From NCBI RefSeq assembly GCF_018603515.1, contig NZ_JACATN010000004.1, positions 372,001 to 436,000 on the forward strand: a stretch of DNA of 64,000 nucleotides, read 5' to 3'. A program made the translations under genes and the position numbers. The notes below the pieces were generated by a model. It was not told the origin of the DNA. It saw nothing but the letters and a program-made list of their open reading frames with translations, and ran no database searches. The DNA is from Zobellia barbeyronii (GTDB lineage Bacteria; Bacteroidota; Bacteroidia; Flavobacteriales; Flavobacteriaceae). Of this stretch, positions 59,503 through 64,000 are shown piece after piece. Numbering within the stretch: the first letter of the stretch is position 1; each line of letters starts with the position of its first letter.

Positions 59503-62212
59503 AATTACTTTTTTTACCTAAAAGTCCACCTAAAATATTCTTAGCTTTCTCTTTTACGACATCCTCTTTTTTCTCAGGTGCAGCAGTATCTGTTTTTACT
59601 GTAGTCGTATCTTTCTTACTTCCTCCTAACAAGCCACCCAAAACTTCTTTTACATCGTCTTTAGTAGATTTGGTTTCACCTTCTGTTTCAGATTTACTTC
59701 CACCTAAAACATCACCTAATAAATCTTTAGCTTTATCCTTTCCTTTGTTAATTAGCTTTTGCTTTTGAATTTCTACTAATTGACTCGTTAAGGTTTTAAC
59801 ACCAGACCCAAGGTCTGTGCTCACTTTAGGATTATCATAACTACCTCCTATATTAGCCACCACAGGAATCTTTAAATCTTCTAGGTCATTCTCTCCTATT
59901 TGCGCAATTAACTTACTCACATCACTCCCTAGGTACTTAGCAGGAACCTCCATTGTAGCCGTATACTTCATTTCTTTATTAAAAGTATGCGTACCGCCAA
60001 CGTCAATGGCTATGTCTTTATATTTTACTGTAAATGGTTTTACGTTCACTACCCCATTTTCAAAAGTAAGCTTGGTTTTTAAATCATCAAGATTTAATTG
60101 CTTCATGTCTATGAAATTCAGCTTACTGTTAAGGGACGTTAACATTGGAGCACTTTCTGCATCAACTTCCTTTGTCATGATATCGGCAAAAATATCTCCG
60201 GTCAAAGTCAGTAAATCTGGCACTAAATCATCCGTAAGACTACCTGAAAGCTTAATATCGGTATCCATAGTCCCCTTTAGAATTTGTGCAATTGGAGCAA
60301 CAGCCTTAAGAAGGTCTAGCGATTTAAAAGTTTCGCTTATACCCAATTGCTTCATATCTAAATTCATGGCAAAAGTTGGTGTTTCTTCCTTGGTAGAAAC
60401 CTCTCCATTAAATGCCATTTTACCATTAAAAATAGAAGATGTCATATTAGTAAGTGTCGCCTTCTCATCTTTAATTTTCAGATTACCTTTTACATCTTTC
60501 AATGTAAGGTTATCATAAAGCACGGTATTGGCAGATGCATTAATATTCGCATCTAAAAATGATGGTATCTTAATTTTTTCTTCTGCAACACCTTCTGTCT
60601 TTTCTCCTTCAGTTTTACCTTCACTTGGTCCTGCGGGTGTTTCTTCCACCATAAAGTCACTTAAAGCAAAAGTATTGGAAGAAAGGTCAAAATCACCTTC
60701 TACCTTTTCATCGTTAAACATAAAGCCCAATAGGTTCTTAATAGTTCCTTTGGCATTAAAGTCCGTTTTACCAGTAGTACCGCTAAGCTCATTCAACGTT
60801 ACCGTAGAAGGATTGAAAGTTAATTTAGTGCTCTTAAGTTTTACAGGGTTTGGTATCTCATCTGAGTTGTATTCAAAATCACTTAAACTAACCTTACCAT
60901 CTGTGGTTGTTTTCTCATATTGCTCCTTTTCTATGGAAGCCATATCAAATGCGGTCTTTACATCAACATCTAAAAGTCCCTTTAAATCTAGGTCTGCAGG
61001 AACCGGATATGCTTTTTTAAGATTAGCCAAATTCATTTTACCATCTATATGGGCATCCACTTTGGTATTACCCATTAGTTCTTTGATGTGTGCAGTCATA
61101 TCAAACTTATCCTCATCAATCATAAAGGACAGTTTATCTATATCTACATACGTATCTTCTGCAATACCCGTGGTGTTATTGATTTTAGTGTCAATAAAAA
61201 CGTTACGAACTCCCTTAGGCAAGTCCGGATATTTAAAAGAAGCATTATCAGAATAAATTTTGATATTGAATTTAGGAATATGCTCCTCGTCTACAACACC
61301 ATTAAATTTACCTTCAAGCATAAAATTCCCAGTGGTCTTTACATCTTCTATATTCTTAGAATATTCCTCAGGTATTACTGCCAAGAAGTTTTTAAAATCA
61401 GAAGAAGGTGTTTTAAAAGTGATGTCTATTTCTTGACTATTCTCATTAATTTTAATAAAGCCGTCAAAAACCAAAGCCAGCTGATTAATTAGCGCTTCGT
61501 TCTTTAAAAAAGTGTATTTATTTTCTTTTAAATCAATGCCAATAACAGCGTCTAACTCAATTTTATTCTTATTCAAGTAATTTGTACTGTCCATTTCAAA
61601 AGAAACCAACGCTTCAGTAAACGTATCCAGTTCTGATTTTTCTGCAGAAAGATCACCTTTTCCACTGTGTTGCATATCTGAAATCACCAAACGCATTCCA
61701 GTAGACTGATCGTCATAAACAATATTGGTATTGGTTATGGAATATGATTGTAGATCAAGATTAAAACCATCACCAGAAGCATCGGCAGGAGCACTTGGCT
61801 CGTCAGATGGCACTGCAATATCAAAACTGGCATTCTCTTCCTTATCTATTGTTACATTTACCGATGCTCCATCTACCGTAAGACTTTTTATTCCTATTGG
61901 CTCATCTTGTCCTTTAAACAACTCACCTATGCCCATGGCAAGAGCTACTTTTTTGGAAGCAAAAAGTGTATCGCCTTCAAATGGTGCTTTATTTAATAGC
62001 ACTACATCTTCCAAACTAACCTCAGCATTCGGGAAATTACTGAATAGACTCAAATCAGCTTTAGAAAAATCAAGCGTTGCGTTCACATTATTGTTCACGT
62101 TATTCTTTATAATATCGCCAATTTTAGACTCAAGGAAAAAGGGCGCAGCTACTAGCACAGCTACAATAAGTAGCACTATGACTCCTAAACCCCAAAATAT
62201 TTTCTTTTTCAT
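59501..62212 (-). CDS. AsmA family protein with repetitive C-terminus
   Basis: A 903-residue AsmA/YhdP-like envelope protein. An N-terminal membrane anchor (about 5-25) precedes NNVNATLDFSKADLSLFSNFPNAEVSL, typical of AsmA N-termini, and long beta-rich repeats (30-790) like those of lipid-transport bridge proteins. AsmA-like proteins move phospholipids from inner to outer membrane or limit outer-membrane assembly. The last 80 residues are low-complexity Lys/Glu/Thr with three copies of a Leu-Gly-Gly motif (about 831-838, 858-864, 894-900; for example LGGLLGG). These copies look like short amphipathic helices of unknown role. Confidence 0.88.
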   Translation of the reverse strand: MKKKIFWGLGVIVLLIVAVLVAAPFFLESKIGDIIKNNVNNNVNATLDFSKADLSLFSNFPNAEVSLEDVVLLNKAPFEGDTLFASKKVALAMGIGELFKGQDEPIGIKSLTVDGASVNVTIDKEENASFDIAVPSDEPSAPADASGDGFNLDLQSYSITNTNIVYDDQSTGMRLVISDMQHSGKGDLSAEKSELDTFTEALVSFEMDSTNYLNKNKIELDAVIGIDLKENKYTFLKNEALINQLALVFDGFIKINENSQEIDITFKTPSSDFKNFLAVIPEEYSKNIEDVKTTGNFMLEGKFNGVVDEEHIPKFNIKIYSDNASFKYPDLPKGVRNVFIDTKINNTTGIAEDTYVDIDKLSFMIDEDKFDMTAHIKELMGNTKVDAHIDGKMNLANLKKAYPVPADLDLKGLLDVDVKTAFDMASIEKEQYEKTTTDGKVSLSDFEYNSDEIPNPVKLKSTKLTFNPSTVTLNELSGTTGKTDFNAKGTIKNLLGFMFNDEKVEGDFDLSSNTFALSDFMVEETPAGPSEGKTEGEKTEGVAEEKIKIPSFLDANINASANTVLYDNLTLKDVKGNLKIKDEKATLTNMTSSIFNGKMAFNGEVSTKEETPTFAMNLDMKQLGISETFKSLDLLKAVAPIAQILKGTMDTDIKLSGSLTDDLVPDLLTLTGDIFADIMTKEVDAESAPMLTSLNSKLNFIDMKQLNLDDLKTKLTFENGVVNVKPFTVKYKDIAIDVGGTHTFNKEMKYTATMEVPAKYLGSDVSKLIAQIGENDLEDLKIPVVANIGGSYDNPKVSTDLGSGVKTLTSQLVEIQKQKLINKGKDKAKDLLGDVLGGSKSETEGETKSTKDDVKEVLGGLLGGSKKDTTTVKTDTAAPEKKEDVVKEKAKNILGGLLGKKSN

Positions 62213-62387
62213 ATTTCTAATTCAAATACTGATTTATACAACTTAATGGAATAAAAAGAAAAGCATTTGCTCAAACATTGATGTCCATTTTAAAATTGGG
62301 CACAAACTAATGAAAGAAGCTCGGTCTTCTTAACTCCTATATTAAGATTCTTAACCCTAACGGTACAACTCCAAAAAGTACTGAATA

Positions 62388-63098
62388 TTATACCTCTAGC
62401 ACTATTTCTTCTCCCACGGCTAATTTGAACCGCTTTCTCATTATATATACGAACAAATACAAGAAAGGAGTGTCTAAGAGTGCTATTAAAATTTTAAAAA
62501 CAAATCCACTCACGACCAACCCAAAGAAAAGGTCCCACGGAAGAATACCAAATACACAGAGAAGCCCTACTACGGTGAAGGTATCTACAAACTGAGAAAG
62601 AAAGGTGGAGAAGTTATTACGTATCCATAAATACTTGCCTTTGGTCAGTTTTTTCCAGAAATGATAAATGGCAATATCAATATACTGCGCAAAGAGATAG
62701 GCTATCATAGAAGCCAAAACAGCTATTGGAGAAAGAGCAAATACTTGTGTAAACGTTGCATCATCTATTGGAGAAGAAGGAATAGCAGGTGCCCCTTCTG
62801 CCAAAAGAATTATAGCCATAGAAAATAGACTGGCAAAAATACCTGCTGTAACAATCTGATTAGCCTTCTTTCTACCATAAATTTCAGAGATTAAATCTGT
62901 AATTAAAAAGGTGATAGGGTAAGGCAAAATTCCTACCGATATTTCAAAAAGTGACACTCCAAAAATAGTGAAATCACCAAAAGGGTTCCAATAAAAGAAC
63001 TTCTGAAAAATAAGATTGGAAACCACCAAAGAGGTGATGAAAAGCGCTCCCAAATAAAGATATATCTGATATGCCAAACGGCTATCTTTTAAATTCAT
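62388..63098 (-). CDS. Queuosine precursor transporter (VUT/YhhQ family)
   Basis: A 236-residue protein with about six membrane helices, of the VUT family that includes YhhQ, the importer of queuosine precursors (preQ0/preQ1). Conserved parts are LISEIYGRKKANQIV, YLFAQYIDIAIYHFWKKLTKGKYLWIRNNFSTF-type (conserved in its FAQYIDI and LWIRNN portions) and SQFVDTFTVV. The leader on the minus strand, after a -7 box at 63182-63189, shows no preQ1 riboswitch. No queuosine genes are nearby. Confidence 0.92.
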   Translation of the reverse strand: MNLKDSRLAYQIYLYLGALFITSLVVSNLIFQKFFYWNPFGDFTIFGVSLFEISVGILPYPITFLITDLISEIYGRKKANQIVTAGIFASLFSMAIILLAEGAPAIPSSPIDDATFTQVFALSPIAVLASMIAYLFAQYIDIAIYHFWKKLTKGKYLWIRNNFSTFLSQFVDTFTVVGLLCVFGILPWDLFFGLVVSGFVFKILIALLDTPFLYLFVYIMRKRFKLAVGEEIVLEV

Positions 63099-63207
63099 AA
63101 GTATTTTCTTATTAAAGTGATCGATGAACAGTACAATTTCAACGATGCTTGTTCGTTAAAACAAGACTCTCAAAACAAAATCAAAAATAGCTTAAAAAAC
63201 ACCAAGC

Positions 63208-64000
63208 ATGAAAAAAACCATAGTTACATCATTACTAGTATTGGGCACACTTAGTGCTAAAGCCCAATCCTATGTCGGATTTCTGACGGATAATTACAGT
63301 GGGGTCAACAGCTTAATTGCCAACCCTGCAAACATCACAGATTCTAGATTTAAAACAGATATTAATATTGTAGGTGCAAGCACATTCTTTAGTAATGATT
63401 ATTACGGATTAAAGCTAGGCGATGTCATTACATCAGATTTTGATTTTGATACCGATGGCAAAAAGTATCCTAAAGACAGTAATAATTTCTTTGGCAATGC
63501 AGATGTTTTGGGACCCGCTTTTATGTTCAATCTTACACCCACAAGCTCACTAGCCATATTTACAAGAGGTAGAGTCGGTTATAATGTAAACAAGATTAAT
63601 GGAAACACTTTTGAAAGCCTTTCCAATGGTTTTGATGAGAACGATGACCTTATGATAGATGAAGAAGATGTCTATCTTACCGCTAATGCATGGGCTGAAA
63701 TTGGTGTTACCTATGCACAAGTTTTGATGAACAAAGACCAACACTTCCTTAAAGGTGGTATCTCTCTAAAATATCTACAAGGAATGGGGAATGCATACGC
63801 TAGTGGAAAAAATATCACCATAGATTATGATGCTGACGGTACTCCTTTACCAGGCGGGCAAACTACAGGAAGTATTGCTTCTGTTGGTGAAGTTAACTAT
63901 GGCCACAGTGACAATATAGACGATAATTTTGAAGACTTTGAAGTTGAAATTGTAGATGGCGCAACGGGCTTTGGTGTAGATTTAGGGGCTGTTTACGAAT
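63208..64000 (+). CDS. DUF5723-type outer-membrane protein, 3' end outside window
   Basis: The first 264 residues of a protein that runs past the window. The ATG at 63208 begins a signal peptide (MKKTIVTSLLVLGTLSAKAQ). The mature start is YVGFLTDNYSGVNSLIANPAN followed by TDINIVGASTFFSNDYYG, a pattern seen in Bacteroidota barrel proteins of the DUF5723 group. The strands alternate with Asp-rich loops (DFDFDTDGKKY, FDENDDLMIDEEDV). It is a possible paralogue of the gene at 6178-7608. Only part of the chain is visible, so the family assignment is moderate. Confidence 0.68.
   Translation, partial: MKKTIVTSLLVLGTLSAKAQSYVGFLTDNYSGVNSLIANPANITDSRFKTDINIVGASTFFSNDYYGLKLGDVITSDFDFDTDGKKYPKDSNNFFGNADVLGPAFMFNLTPTSSLAIFTRGRVGYNVNKINGNTFESLSNGFDENDDLMIDEEDVYLTANAWAEIGVTYAQVLMNKDQHFLKGGISLKYLQGMGNAYASGKNITIDYDADGTPLPGGQTTGSIASVGEVNYGHSDNIDDNFEDFEVEIVDGATGFGVDLGAVYE

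Noticed and set aside
60006-61256. Long plus-strand open frames opposite the AsmA-family gene
   Set aside because: They are antisense shadows rich in Ser, Leu and Phe; the minus-strand protein has clear family features.
63148-63165. Inverted repeat CTTGTT/AACAAG upstream of the last gene
   Set aside because: Six base pairs with no other support; common by chance in AT-rich DNA.
63099-63189. Possible preQ1 riboswitch in the leader of the queuosine-precursor transporter
   Set aside because: The leader has one short hairpin but not the A-rich tail and pseudoknot pattern of preQ1 riboswitches that I could recognise.

Overview
The window looks like ordinary chromosome of a marine-type member of the Flavobacteriaceae (Bacteroidota). 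Four things point there: AT-rich DNA; promoters with the Bacteroidota -7 box TAnnTTTG instead of an E. coli-type -10; type IX secretion and gliding markers (CHU_C/type B sorting domains, PorP/SprF, a PorE-like OmpA protein); and lineage-typical families (DUF5723, DUF6089, DUF4136, UDP-MurNAc-tripeptide ligase Mpl, a hypoxanthine phosphoribosyltransferase-adenylate kinase fusion). I see no rRNA, tRNA, CRISPR array, insertion sequence, phage or integrase. No gene-free stretch exceeds about 300 bases.

Layout. 0-2.2 kb: 3' end of a secreted CHU_C protein and a lipoprotein esterase. 2.2-12.4 kb: housekeeping and envelope genes (rlmB, rhomboid, rarA, a DUF5723 outer-membrane protein with its lipoprotein, yjjG, a polysaccharide-deacetylase-like protein, radC, mpl). 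12.6-18.7 kb: a three-gene type IX secretion operon closed by a strong terminator. 18.8-26.1 kb: a cupin, an SDR with an altered active site and a 2015-residue alpha-2-macroglobulin. 26.1-31.4 kb: obgE and a purine block (HPRT-Adk, purK, purE). 31.4-36.7 kb: an EF-hand membrane protein, an M3 peptidase, a deoxyribonucleotidase, a rhodanese lipoprotein, an ECF sigma factor with a small zinc-type anti-sigma candidate, and a UbiA-like membrane protein.

36.8-42.4 kb: gcvP, then a KAS III - methyltransferase - glycosyltransferase trio preceded by an 18-bp palindrome. 42.4-49.2 kb: an envelope-biogenesis cluster on the minus strand (nadK, DUF6089, uppS, bamA, two OmpH/Skp chaperones), in which UppS feeds lipid carrier to wall and LPS synthesis and Skp plus BamA build the outer membrane. 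50-55.5 kb: pdxJ and the proteostasis set tig-clpP-clpX. 55.6-64 kb: a small hydrolase, a GH3 protein, DUF2797, a TVP38 protein, a large AsmA-family protein, a queuosine-precursor transporter, and the start of a second DUF5723 gene.

I did not find a clear undescribed defence or mobile system. The best candidates for a second look are the KAS III/methyltransferase/glycosyltransferase trio with its operator-like palindrome, the ECF sigma factor/soluble zinc protein pair, a -7 box placed exactly four bases before ATG at three genes (possible leaderless transcripts), a gene-free promoter-terminator island at about 33.9-34.0 kb, the EF-hand membrane protein, and the TonB-box-like motif in the bait-equivalent region of the macroglobulin.
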